A stretch of 5,352 bases of DNA from Bacteroidota bacterium (GTDB taxonomy: Bacteria > Bacteroidota > Bacteroidia > Bacteroidales > JADFUO01), in the NCBI GenBank assembly GCA_015222115.1, contig JADFUO010000317.1, positions 1-5,352 of the forward strand, read 5' to 3'. Under the pieces are notes generated by a model that worked only from the letters and a program-made list of their open reading frames with translations, ran no database searches and was not told the origin of the DNA. Below are positions 1 to 5,352 of the stretch, piece after piece. The stretch's first letter is position 1; each line of letters starts with the position of its first letter. The position numbers were made by a program, and so were the translations under genes.

Positions 1-26
1 ATTAATCCGTAATCCGTAACAATCGT

Positions 27-50
27 CACCCTGAGCTAAGTCGAAGGGCG
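27..50. repeat. Palindromic repeat block, CACCCTGAGC type
   Basis: CACCCTGAGC (27-36) and GTCGAAGGGCG (40-50) form an imperfect palindrome with core stem CCCT (29-32) / AGGG (45-48). From memory, very similar CACCCTGAGC...GTCGAAGGGTG sequences are dispersed in intergenic DNA of many bacteria; identity with that family is not tested here. Confidence 0.55.
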
Positions 51-62
51 TAATCCGTAATC

Positions 63-77
63 CCTGCTTGCGGCAGG
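63..77. repeat. Small hairpin CCTGC/GCAGG
   Basis: CCTGC (63-67) and GCAGG (73-77) are perfect inverted repeats around a 5-nt loop TTGCG. On the transcript the sequence that follows at lower coordinates has no U-run, so it is not a typical intrinsic terminator. It is better read as part of the repeat mosaic. Confidence 0.5.
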
Positions 78-95
78 CAAACGTAATCACTCACT

Positions 96-212
96 TTATC
101 CTTGTCGTTGTTTATACCTAGGGTTCTTTTTGTTAATAATATATAATCTTCCCTTTCTGCGAACGATCTTACAATCCGTAGTTCTTTTTTTAACAGATGC
201 TCTAACTTTCAT
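96..212 (-). CDS. rpmJ: 50S ribosomal protein L36 (bL36), C-minus form
   Basis: This 38-codon gene is easily missed because of its size. It reads from an ATG at 210-212 to a TAA at 96-98: [20 protein letters not shown], then [18 protein letters not shown]. The start and the KQRQG end are diagnostic of L36, a late-assembling 50S protein. In zinc-binding L36 (as in E. coli) the ligands are Cys11, Cys14, Cys27 and His33. Here these are Thr11, Cys14, Asn27 and Tyr33, so three of four are gone and zinc binding is not expected. This C-minus form is common in Bacteroidota. It follows infA by 16 nt; the usual next gene, rpsM, would lie beyond the window edge. Confidence 0.97.
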   Translation of the reverse strand: MKVRASVKKRTTDCKIVRRKGRLYIINKKNPRYKQRQG

Positions 213-228
213 TTTATATATCTTAAAA

Positions 229-447
229 TTATTTATATCTAAATGTAATTCTTCCTTTTGTTAAATCATAGGGCGACATTTCAAGTTTAACTTTATCGCC
301 TGGCAAAATTTTAATATAATGCATTCTCATTTTCCCTGAGATGTGAGCAGTAATGATGTGACCATTTTCCAATTCAACACGAAACATAGCATTACCCAAT
401 GATTCAATTACTGTTCCATCTTGTTCAATTGATGTTTGTTTTGCCAT
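229..447 (-). CDS. infA: Translation initiation factor IF-1
   Basis: Small factor that binds the A site of the 30S subunit and assists IF-2 and IF-3 in initiation. The 72-residue length equals the E. coli protein. It is a single S1-like OB fold with the usual [17 protein letters not shown] start, the central [20 protein letters not shown] (22-41) and the [23 protein letters not shown] end (50-72). The start is fixed by the family N-terminus. It lies 10 nt after map and 16 nt before rpmJ; the leader has no Shine-Dalgarno sequence. Confidence 0.98.
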   Translation of the reverse strand: MAKQTSIEQDGTVIESLGNAMFRVELENGHIITAHISGKMRMHYIKILPGDKVKLEMSPYDLTKGRITFRYK

Positions 448-457
448 TTTTAACTAT

Positions 458-1240
458 TTAATATTTATAATTGTTTAATACCTGTTCAATAAATTCAAAT
501 GTTGATAAAATATCTGCCTTTCCTTTTTTTACTGCAATATCATGTTCATAATGTGCAGATGGCAGCCTGTCGGCAGTTCTTATTGTCCAGCCATCTTTTT
601 CCTGAACAACATTTTTTGTACCGAGGTTTATCATCGGTTCAATTGCCAGCACCATACCTTCTTTTAATTTTGTACCTGAGCCTCTTTTTCCGTAATTTGG
701 AATTTCAGGCTTTTCATGAAGGTTTTTCCCCAAGCCGTGACCAACTAAATCACGAACAACCGAATATCCAAATCCTTCAACATAATTTTGTATTTCAAAC
801 CCGATATCCCCTACTCTTTTTCCAGCAACTGTCACCTCAATTCCTTTATACAACGATTCTTTTGTTCTTTTCAACAGTAAAAGAATTTCTTCTTTAACAT
901 CACCAACCGCGAAAGTATAAGCCGAATCGCCATAAAAACCATTTTTCTTAACACCGCAATCAATTGAAACAATATCACCGTTTTGTAAAATCCTTTCGCC
1001 AGGAATCCCGTGTACAACCTGTTCATTAATTGACATGCAAAGAGTTTTCGGAAATCCTTTGTAACCTTTAAATCCCGGAACCGCACCGTTATCCCTGATA
1101 AACTCTTCAGCAATTTTATCCAGAATTATGGTTTTAACACCGGGTTTAATATGCTTGGCAACCTCGGCTAATGTTTTTCCAACAAGTAAAGAACTTTCTC
1201 TAATTAACTCAATTTCTTCCTCTGTTTTATAATGTAACAT
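458..1240 (-). CDS. map: Type I methionine aminopeptidase
   Basis: Cytosolic metalloenzyme that removes the initiator methionine from new proteins when the second residue is small. The 260-residue product is a complete short type I enzyme without an N-terminal zinc-finger extension. By comparison with the E. coli enzyme, all five metal ligands are present: Asp94 (VSIDCG), Asp105 (GFYGDSA), His168 (VGHGLG), Glu201 (AIEPM) and Glu232 (HYEHD). The catalytic-site histidines His77 (VVHGIPG) and His175 (NLHEKP) are also present. It starts 11 nt after secY and stops 10 nt before infA, so it is embedded in the operon, as is usual where adk is absent. Confidence 0.98.
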   Translation of the reverse strand: MLHYKTEEEIELIRESSLLVGKTLAEVAKHIKPGVKTIILDKIAEEFIRDNGAVPGFKGYKGFPKTLCMSINEQVVHGIPGERILQNGDIVSIDCGVKKNGFYGDSAYTFAVGDVKEEILLLLKRTKESLYKGIEVTVAGKRVGDIGFEIQNYVEGFGYSVVRDLVGHGLGKNLHEKPEIPNYGKRGSGTKLKEGMVLAIEPMINLGTKNVVQEKDGWTIRTADRLPSAHYEHDIAVKKGKADILSTFEFIEQVLNNYKY

Positions 1241-1251
1241 CTTAATATTTA

Positions 1252-2613
1252 TTATCCCATAGACATTGATGACCTGCCTTTTATCCTGCCCGATTTTGTT
1301 AATCCATCATAATGACGCATTAATAAATGACTTTCTATTTGTTGTAAAGTGTCCAGAACAACACCTACAAGTATCAACAGTGATGTGCCGCCATAAAATT
1401 GTGCAAACGAAGTAGTTACACCAATTTTACTTACAAGTGCTGGCATAATTGCAACAAATCCTAAAAACATTGAACCAGGAAGAGTAATTCTGGACATAAC
1501 CGTATCAATAAATTCTGCTGTTCGCCTGCCTGGTTTCACACCCGGTATAAATCCTCCGTTCTTTTTCATGTCTTCTGCCATTTGATTTGGATTAACAGTA
1601 ATAGCAGTATAGAAATAAGTAAATAATACTATCATTATAAAGAAGGTGAAATTATACCAGAATCCGTTAATATTTGTAAATGCTGATGCAAAACCTGATA
1701 AAGCTTCTGAATCGGAAAAGCCTGCTAACGTCAAGGGCAGAAACATAATTGCCTGTGCAAAAATAATCGGCATAACACCTGCTGCATTCACTTTTAACGG
1801 TATATACTGGCGAACACCACCGTACTGGCGGTTTCCAATAATCCGCTTGGCATATTGCACAGGTATTCGCCGGGTTCCCTGAACCAGCAAAATAGTTATC
1901 AAAATCACAAACACCAATATTGCAATTTCAACAACAAAATATACTAACCCGCCTCCTTTCTCTTCCATTTTTGAAATAAATTCACCAAATAATGCAAACG
2001 GCAGCCGGGCAATAATACCAATCATGATTATCAATGAGATACCATTTCCTATTCCGTTATCTGTTATTCTTTCCCCAAGCCACATAATAAACATAGTACC
2101 TGCAATTAAGATTATAACTGTTGACACCCAGAAAAATGTGGAAGGAGCTGTTACACTGGGGTCAAAAGGAGTTATTGCCTCGGGCGGTAATGCCGCAACT
2201 AATTGAGTTCCAATATACGCAGGAGCTTGTGCCGCAGTAATTAATATTGTTAAATAACGAGTTATTTGATTGATCTTTTTTCGTCCGCTTTCACCTTCTT
2301 TTTGTAATTTTTGGAAATATGGAATTGCCATACCCAACAATTGAACTACAATAGATGCTGAAATATAAGGCATGATCCCAAGTGCAAAAATTGACGCATT
2401 TGAAAAAGCTCCTCCTGAAAACATATTCAACAAACCAAGCAAACCGGTGGTTGCCTGACTTTGAAGATTTGCCAGCATATCGGGATCAACACCCGGTAAT
2501 ACCACTTTTGAGCCCAACCTATAGATTAGAATTATTCCCAGAGTGTATAAAATTCTTTTTTTGAGATCTTCAATCTTATAAATATTTCTGATTGTCTGGA
2601 TTAACTTTTTCAT
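1252..2613 (-). CDS. secY: Protein translocase subunit SecY
   Basis: Pore-forming subunit of the SecYEG channel in the inner membrane, which moves unfolded proteins across or into the membrane. The 453-residue length and ten hydrophobic segments fit the family; approximate TM positions are 21-40, 74-95, 118-138, 160-180, 190-210, 222-245, 277-299, 318-340, 378-395 and 405-424. SecY signature 1 is at 74-93 (ALGIMPYISASIVVQLL) and signature 2 at 179-196 (LGERITDNGIGNGISLII). The plug region lies between TM1 and TM2. The cytosolic loop before TM9 reads FIPGVKPGRRTAEFID (355-370), with Lys at 360 where E. coli has the conserved Arg357. The C-terminus ends in a basic tail. No adk lies between secY and map. 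Confidence 0.98.
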   Translation of the reverse strand: MKKLIQTIRNIYKIEDLKKRILYTLGIILIYRLGSKVVLPGVDPDMLANLQSQATTGLLGLLNMFSGGAFSNASIFALGIMPYISASIVVQLLGMAIPYFQKLQKEGESGRKKINQITRYLTILITAAQAPAYIGTQLVAALPPEAITPFDPSVTAPSTFFWVSTVIILIAGTMFIMWLGERITDNGIGNGISLIIMIGIIARLPFALFGEFISKMEEKGGGLVYFVVEIAILVFVILITILLVQGTRRIPVQYAKRIIGNRQYGGVRQYIPLKVNAAGVMPIIFAQAIMFLPLTLAGFSDSEALSGFASAFTNINGFWYNFTFFIMIVLFTYFYTAITVNPNQMAEDMKKNGGFIPGVKPGRRTAEFIDTVMSRITLPGSMFLGFVAIMPALVSKIGVTTSFAQFYGGTSLLILVGVVLDTLQQIESHLLMRHYDGLTKSGRIKGRSSMSMG

Positions 2614-2619
2614 TCAAAT

Positions 2620-3066
2620 TTAAATTTTATTTACGGTTCCATCTTGAGCTTCAATAGCACTAATTGCTGATGCTGAAAAGGAGTGAGCTGTTACTTCTAA
2701 TTTTGATTTTAATTCGCCCCTGCCTAAAATTTTTATTAAGTCGTTTTTTGACGCTAAACCATTTTCAATTAACACATCAATATTAATTGTGGTAATTTTT
2801 TTCTCATCAGCCAGTTTTTGCAATGTATCAATATTAACACCTCTGTATTCCTTACGGTTAATATTTTTAAAACCGAATTTAGGAACTCTTCTGAACAATG
2901 GCATCTGACCACCTTCAAAACCTCTTTTTCTTTTATAACCCGATCTTGACTGAGCTCCTTTATGCCCTTTTGTAGAGGTTCCACCTCTGCCTGAGCCTTG
3001 TCCGCGTCCAATACGCCTTCTATTTTTTGTTGAACCTTTTGCCGGTTTAAGATTACTTAAATCCAT
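2620..3066 (-). CDS. rplO: 50S ribosomal protein L15 (uL15)
   Basis: Large-subunit protein that binds 23S rRNA during late assembly. The 148-residue length matches bacterial L15. The N-terminal part is the extended glycine- and arginine-rich tail (RRRIGRGQGSGRGGTSTKGHKGAQSR at about 16-41, then GFEGGQMPLFRRVPKFGF at 49-66). The C-terminal globular domain carries the family signature region IKILGRGELKSKLEVTAHSFS (about 111-131). The start MDLSNLKPAKGS is the usual L15 opening. It follows the repeat-bearing spacer after rpmD and precedes secY by only 6 nt, the typical rplO-secY pairing. Confidence 0.98.
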   Translation of the reverse strand: MDLSNLKPAKGSTKNRRRIGRGQGSGRGGTSTKGHKGAQSRSGYKRKRGFEGGQMPLFRRVPKFGFKNINRKEYRGVNIDTLQKLADEKKITTINIDVLIENGLASKNDLIKILGRGELKSKLEVTAHSFSASAISAIEAQDGTVNKI

Positions 3067-3112
3067 CTTGTATTTTTAATTAATTTATATTGTGTCGGAA
3101 TTTTCTTTTTTT

Positions 3113-3163
3113 CCTCAGCCTTACGACTGAAAGGAGTCCGTATGGAGCCTCAGCCTTAGCCTT
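3113..3163. repeat. Hairpin and hexamer repeats in the rpmD-rplO gap
   Basis: The 131-nt spacer (3067-3197) holds a more GC-rich island between A/T-rich flanks. An 11-nt direct repeat CCTCAGCCTTA occurs at 3113-3123 and 3148-3158. Three near-tandem hexamers AGCCTC, AGCCTT, AGCCTT run from 3146 to 3163. Between the copies, ACGACT (3123-3128) can pair with AGTCCGT (3135-3141) as a 6-bp stem with one bulged C and a 6-nt loop. No T-run follows on the transcribed strand, so it does not look like a terminator. It resembles a small intergenic repeat element, but other copies cannot be seen here. Confidence 0.6.
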
Positions 3164-3197
3164 CATCTCAAACTTTTTTAAAATTTACCAAGCTATA

Positions 3198-3380
3198 TTA
3201 TAATTCTTCAACTAAAAGCAAATGTTTTACTTTGTTAATCATTCCTAAAATTTGAGGAGTAGCTTCAACTTCTAAAGAATGATGCATTTTTTTTATACCT
3301 AATGCCTGAAGTGTTCTTTTCTGATCTTTTGGTCTGCCGATACCACTCCTTATTTGTTTTATTTTTATTTTTTTCATCAT
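3198..3380 (-). CDS. rpmD: 50S ribosomal protein L30 (uL30)
   Basis: Small large-subunit protein of the bacterial L30 type. The product has 60 residues, or 59 if the second of two adjacent ATG codons (3375-3377) is used; the sequence does not decide between them. Conserved features are KIKIKQIRSGIG near the N-terminus, QKRTLQALGIKK (about 20-31) and TPQILGMINKVKHLL (about 41-55). Position between rpsE and rplO is the standard spc-operon location. The upstream gap is 9 nt, but downstream a 131-nt repeat-bearing spacer separates it from rplO. Confidence 0.97.
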   Translation of the reverse strand: MMKKIKIKQIRSGIGRPKDQKRTLQALGIKKMHHSLEVEATPQILGMINKVKHLLLVEEL

Positions 3381-3389
3381 TCAAAAAAT

Positions 3390-3908
3390 TTAACCGTTGA
3401 AAACCGTGTTTAAATCAACTCCTCTGAGCTGTGCAACAGTATAAGGGTCTCTTAACTGCATAAGTGCATTCATTGTTGCTTTTACAACACTGTGAGGATT
3501 TGACGAACCTTTTGATTTTGCCAAAACGTCTTTAACGCCAACACTTTCCAGAACTGCACGCATAGCACCTCCTGCAATAACACCTGTACCGGGAGCAGCA
3601 GGTTTAATAAACACATAAGCACCACTATATTTGCCGTATTGCTCATGTGGTAATGTTCCTTTTAAAACCGGCACTTTTATCAGGTTTTTTTTGGCATCAT
3701 CAATTCCTTTTGCAATTGCAGCGGTTACTTCTTTTGCTTTCCCAAGTCCGAAACCAACTACACCGTTTTCATTTCCAACAACAACAATTGCCGAGAAACT
3801 AAAAGTTCGTCCACCTTTTGTAACTTTAGTAACCCTTTGGATACTAACCAGCCTGTCTTTAAATTCTATTTCGCTGGATTTTACTCTTTTTATATTTACG
3901 TTCGTCAT
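3390..3908 (-). CDS. rpsE: 30S ribosomal protein S5 (uS5)
   Basis: Small-subunit protein involved in decoding accuracy and in the mRNA entry region. The product is 172 residues. The N-terminal double-stranded-RNA-binding-like domain spans about residues 15-80 and includes the S5 signature stretch [23 protein letters not shown] (32-54). The C-terminal domain (about 90-165) shows the conserved [19 protein letters not shown] and the [16 protein letters not shown] helix. The start [10 protein letters not shown] is favoured because it lies just 5 nt beyond the rplR stop. An AAGGAGGT octamer lies 17 nt upstream but is inside rplR codons. rpmD follows after 9 nt. Confidence 0.98.
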   Translation of the reverse strand: MTNVNIKRVKSSEIEFKDRLVSIQRVTKVTKGGRTFSFSAIVVVGNENGVVGFGLGKAKEVTAAIAKGIDDAKKNLIKVPVLKGTLPHEQYGKYSGAYVFIKPAAPGTGVIAGGAMRAVLESVGVKDVLAKSKGSSNPHSVVKATMNALMQLRDPYTVAQLRGVDLNTVFNG

Positions 3909-3913
3909 AATTT

Positions 3914-4276
3914 TTAAAATTTAAGACCTCCTTCTCTAGCTGCTTCGGCTAAGGATTTAACTCTACCATGATATAAATAACCATTTCTGTCAAAAACAAC
4001 AGATTCAAATCCGGCTTCTTTTGCTTTTTCAGCAATTAACTGACCGACCAATTTTGCCTTTTCAATTTTTGTAATTTTTTTATCAGCAATACTATTTGCA
4101 GCTGATGAAGCCGAAACAAGTGTTTTACCATCTAAATCGTCAATCAACTGGGCATAAATTTGTTTATTGCTTCTGAAAACAGTTAATCGTGGTCTTTCAG
4201 GAGTACCGTTAATGATTTTCCTGATCCTTTTCTTGATCTTGAATCTTCTGTATTTTTTCTTATCTTTTATTGCCAT
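3914..4276 (-). CDS. rplR: 50S ribosomal protein L18 (uL18)
   Basis: Large-subunit protein that binds 5S rRNA and, with L5, helps form the central protuberance. The 120-residue length is normal. A very basic N-terminus ([18 protein letters not shown], residues 4-21) precedes the conserved block [21 protein letters not shown] (27-47). The C-terminal region [23 protein letters not shown] (95-117) and final LKF are typical of the family. The ATG at 4276 begins [11 protein letters not shown], with no longer in-frame alternative needed. Only 5 nt separate its stop from rpsE, so the two are probably translated in close succession. Confidence 0.98.
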   Translation of the reverse strand: MAIKDKKKYRRFKIKKRIRKIINGTPERPRLTVFRSNKQIYAQLIDDLDGKTLVSASSAANSIADKKITKIEKAKLVGQLIAEKAKEAGFESVVFDRNGYLYHGRVKSLAEAAREGGLKF

Positions 4277-4316
4277 CTTAATTTAGTTATTAGTGGTTGA
4301 GTTTGATATAAATCTT

Positions 4317-4344
4317 AACATATAACATTTAACTTATAACTTTC
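4317..4344. repeat. Four heptamer-like units in the rplF-rplR gap
   Basis: The 79-nt gap between rplF and rplR contains four consecutive 7-nt units on the plus strand: AACATAT, AACATTT, AACTTAT and AACTTTC (consensus AACWTWY, imperfect). The rest of the gap is A/T-rich without an ORF or convincing hairpin. The array could be a degenerate short tandem repeat or chance in low-complexity DNA. Confidence 0.45.
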
Positions 4345-4355
4345 TTTTAATATTT

Positions 4356-4910
4356 TTATTCGGAAGCAACTTTACCGGCTTTCTTCTTGATTTCTTCACC
4401 CTGGAACCTAATTCCTTTTCCTTTGTATGGTTCGGGTTTTCTGAATGAGCGGATTTTTGCAGCCACCTGTCCTATAAGTTGTTTATCATGAGATGTAAGT
4501 GTTATAGTTGGGTTCTTACCTCTTTCTGTTTTTGTTTCAACTTTAACTTCTTCCGGTAATTCAAAAACAATATTATGAGAATAACCCACTGAAAGCTCAA
4601 GTATCTGTCCTGCTGCTTTCACTTTATATCCAACTCCAACCAGTTCCTGAACAATTTTATATCCTTCAGAAACGCCGTGAACCATGTTAGCAATTAATGC
4701 CCGGTAAAGCCCATGCATTGATTTATGGTTTTTTTGTTCGGTATGTCTTTCAACCAAAATATTTCCGCCATTAATTTTAATTGTAATAGCAGGGTCAATA
4801 ACTTGCTGAAGTTCACCTAATTTTCCTTTAACTGTTACAATATTTTTATCAGAAACAGTAACCTGAATACCATCAGGAATTATAATCGGTAATTTTCCTA
4901 TTCTTGACAT
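4356..4910 (-). CDS. rplF: 50S ribosomal protein L6 (uL6)
   Basis: Large-subunit protein near the factor-binding region of the 50S subunit, contacting 23S rRNA. The 184-residue length fits the bacterial family. The start MSRIGKLPIIIPDG is classic for L6. The two tandem L6 folds cover roughly residues 1-80 and 85-170. The C-terminal signature PEPYKGKGIRF is at residues 159-169, followed by the usual lysine-rich tail (EEIKKKAGK). The ATG at 4910 is set by the conserved MSRIGK opening and is preceded by an unusually good Shine-Dalgarno-like GAGGAG. It lies 18 nt after rpsH; the next gene, rplR, is 79 nt further on, one of the longer gaps in the cluster. Confidence 0.98.
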   Translation of the reverse strand: MSRIGKLPIIIPDGIQVTVSDKNIVTVKGKLGELQQVIDPAITIKINGGNILVERHTEQKNHKSMHGLYRALIANMVHGVSEGYKIVQELVGVGYKVKAAGQILELSVGYSHNIVFELPEEVKVETKTERGKNPTITLTSHDKQLIGQVAAKIRSFRKPEPYKGKGIRFQGEEIKKKAGKVASE

Positions 4911-4918
4911 TAATTAAT

Positions 4919-4924
4919 CTCCTC
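4919..4924 (-). promoter_or_regulatory. Shine-Dalgarno-like site before rplF
   Basis: On the minus strand the 18-nt rpsH-rplF gap contains AAAGAGGAG, with core GAGGAG ending 8 nt before the rplF ATG. This is good spacing for pairing with the 3' end of 16S rRNA. None of the other nine genes here has such a site at proper distance; their leaders are A/T-rich. The match is seen directly; its use in translation is inferred. Confidence 0.55.
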
Positions 4925-4928
4925 TTTA

Positions 4929-5327
4929 TTAACTAATATTACATAAAACTTCACCGCCAGCTTTTAATTTTCTGGCTTCTTTATCAGTAATAACACCCTT
5001 TGATGTTGACATTATTGCAACTCCCAAACCATTTAAAACGCGTGGCAGGTTATCGGAATTTACATACTTTCTTAGTCCGGGTCTGCTAATTCTTTCAAGT
5101 TTTGAAATAGCAGATAATTTTGTTACAGGATGATATTTTAAAGCAATTTTAATTATTCCCTGTTTTGAATCATCTTCAAATTTATAATTCAATATATACC
5201 CCTTTTTATAAAGTATTTCTGTTATCGCCTTTTTTAAATTTGATGCAGGAATTTCAACAATACGATGTTTTGCCATTATTGCATTCCTGATTCTTGTTAA
5301 ATAATCTGAAATTGGATCAGTAACCAT
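4929..5327 (-). CDS. rpsH: 30S ribosomal protein S8 (uS8)
   Basis: Small-subunit protein that binds the central domain of 16S rRNA and is needed early in 30S assembly. The 132-residue product has the usual family length. It opens with the typical N-terminus [16 protein letters not shown] and carries the C-terminal S8 signature around residues 100-120 ([12 protein letters not shown], then ITDKEARK). It ends in GGEVLCNIS, as expected for a complete protein. The ATG at 5327 is chosen because the conserved TDPI block follows at once; the leader upstream (5328-5352) is A/T-rich with no Shine-Dalgarno. It is the first gene visible in transcription order, and rplF follows after 18 nt. In E. coli, S8 represses its own operon by binding mRNA; nothing in this window shows whether that holds here. 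Confidence 0.98.
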   Translation of the reverse strand: MVTDPISDYLTRIRNAIMAKHRIVEIPASNLKKAITEILYKKGYILNYKFEDDSKQGIIKIALKYHPVTKLSAISKLERISRPGLRKYVNSDNLPRVLNGLGVAIMSTSKGVITDKEARKLKAGGEVLCNIS

Positions 5328-5352
5328 TTTATTTTATTGATTTATTTTAAAT

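Larger units (their letters stand above)
1..90. repeat. Mosaic of short repeats downstream of rpmJ
   Basis: This gene-free stretch contains repeated TAATCCG heptamers at 3-9, 10-16 and 51-57, a near copy TAATCCC at 58-64 and partial forms at 17-25 and 84-90. They flank two small palindromic blocks at 27-50 and 63-77. No ORF or credible promoter is visible. The pattern fits accumulated intergenic repeats between rpmJ and the next gene. The left boundary is the window edge, so the full extent is unknown. Confidence 0.7.

Noticed and set aside
63..77. Possible terminator after rpmJ
   Set aside because: The stem is only 5 bp and no U-run follows in the transcribed direction; the operon normally continues into rpsM.
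499..897. 132-codon plus-strand ORF antisense to map
   Set aside because: It is the complement of a clearly functional map gene with all catalytic residues, and its translation is a leucine/phenylalanine-rich shadow without recognisable domains.
871..1113. 80-codon minus-strand ORF overlapping map in another frame
   Set aside because: It lies entirely inside map, has no recognisable domain and is best explained as a frame shadow.
2769..3011. 80-codon minus-strand ORF overlapping rplO in another frame
   Set aside because: It lies within the intact L15 gene and matches nothing; a frame shadow of a lysine-rich gene.
3101..3112. T-rich run next to the 3123-3141 hairpin as a plus-strand or minus-strand terminator
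   Set aside because: On the minus strand it reads as an A-run after the stem; on the plus strand it precedes the stem, so neither orientation gives stem followed by U-run.
3080..3166. 28-codon minus-strand ORF between rpmD and rplO (begins MKAKAEAPYG)
   Set aside because: It is read through the hexamer repeats and hairpin, matches no protein I know, has no ribosome binding site and sits where no gene is expected.
3631..3924. 97-codon plus-strand ORF antisense to rpsE
   Set aside because: It is the complement of an intact S5 gene, is hydrophobic because of the reversed Lys/Glu codons, and has no family features.
3926..3933. Perfect AAGGAGGT octamer on the minus strand upstream of rpsE
   Set aside because: It lies 17 nt before the rpsE ATG, too far for normal initiation, and is explained by the rplR codons for the conserved Glu-Gly-Gly near the L18 C-terminus.

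Overview
The window is a block of housekeeping genes from the distal part of a bacterial spc-type ribosomal protein operon. All ten genes lie on the minus strand. In transcription order (high to low coordinates) they are rpsH, rplF, rplR, rpsE, rpmD, rplO, secY, map, infA and rpmJ. The DNA is AT-rich. Nine of the ten start codons lack a well-placed Shine-Dalgarno sequence and follow an A/T-rich leader. No adk lies between secY and map. L36 is the zinc-ligand-poor (C-minus) form. Together these traits point to Bacteroidota, probably class Bacteroidia. The phylum call is inferred from gene order and protein style, not from a search.

Layout from the 5' side of the transcript: 30S protein S8 (5327-4929), 50S L6 (4910-4356), a 79-nt AT-rich gap with heptamer-like repeats, L18 (4276-3914), S5 (3908-3390), L30 (3380-3198), a 131-nt gap with a hairpin and hexamer repeats, L15 (3066-2620), the translocon subunit SecY (2613-1252), methionine aminopeptidase (1240-458), initiation factor IF-1 (447-229) and the 38-residue L36 (212-96). 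Positions 1-95 hold no gene but carry a mosaic of short direct repeats and small palindromes. The remaining gaps are 5-18 nt, so co-transcription is very likely.

The genes form one growth-related unit. Six products before SecY build the small (S8, S5) and large (L6, L18, L30, L15) ribosomal subunits. SecY is the membrane channel for nascent proteins, MetAP removes the initiator methionine, IF-1 acts in initiation and L36 is a late large-subunit protein. Every protein looks full length and intact.

I found no mobile element with a transposase, no CRISPR, no tRNA or rRNA gene and no undescribed system. The points worth a second look are small: repeat-rich gaps inside an otherwise tightly packed essential operon, one well-placed Shine-Dalgarno-like sequence before rplF, and the C-minus L36.
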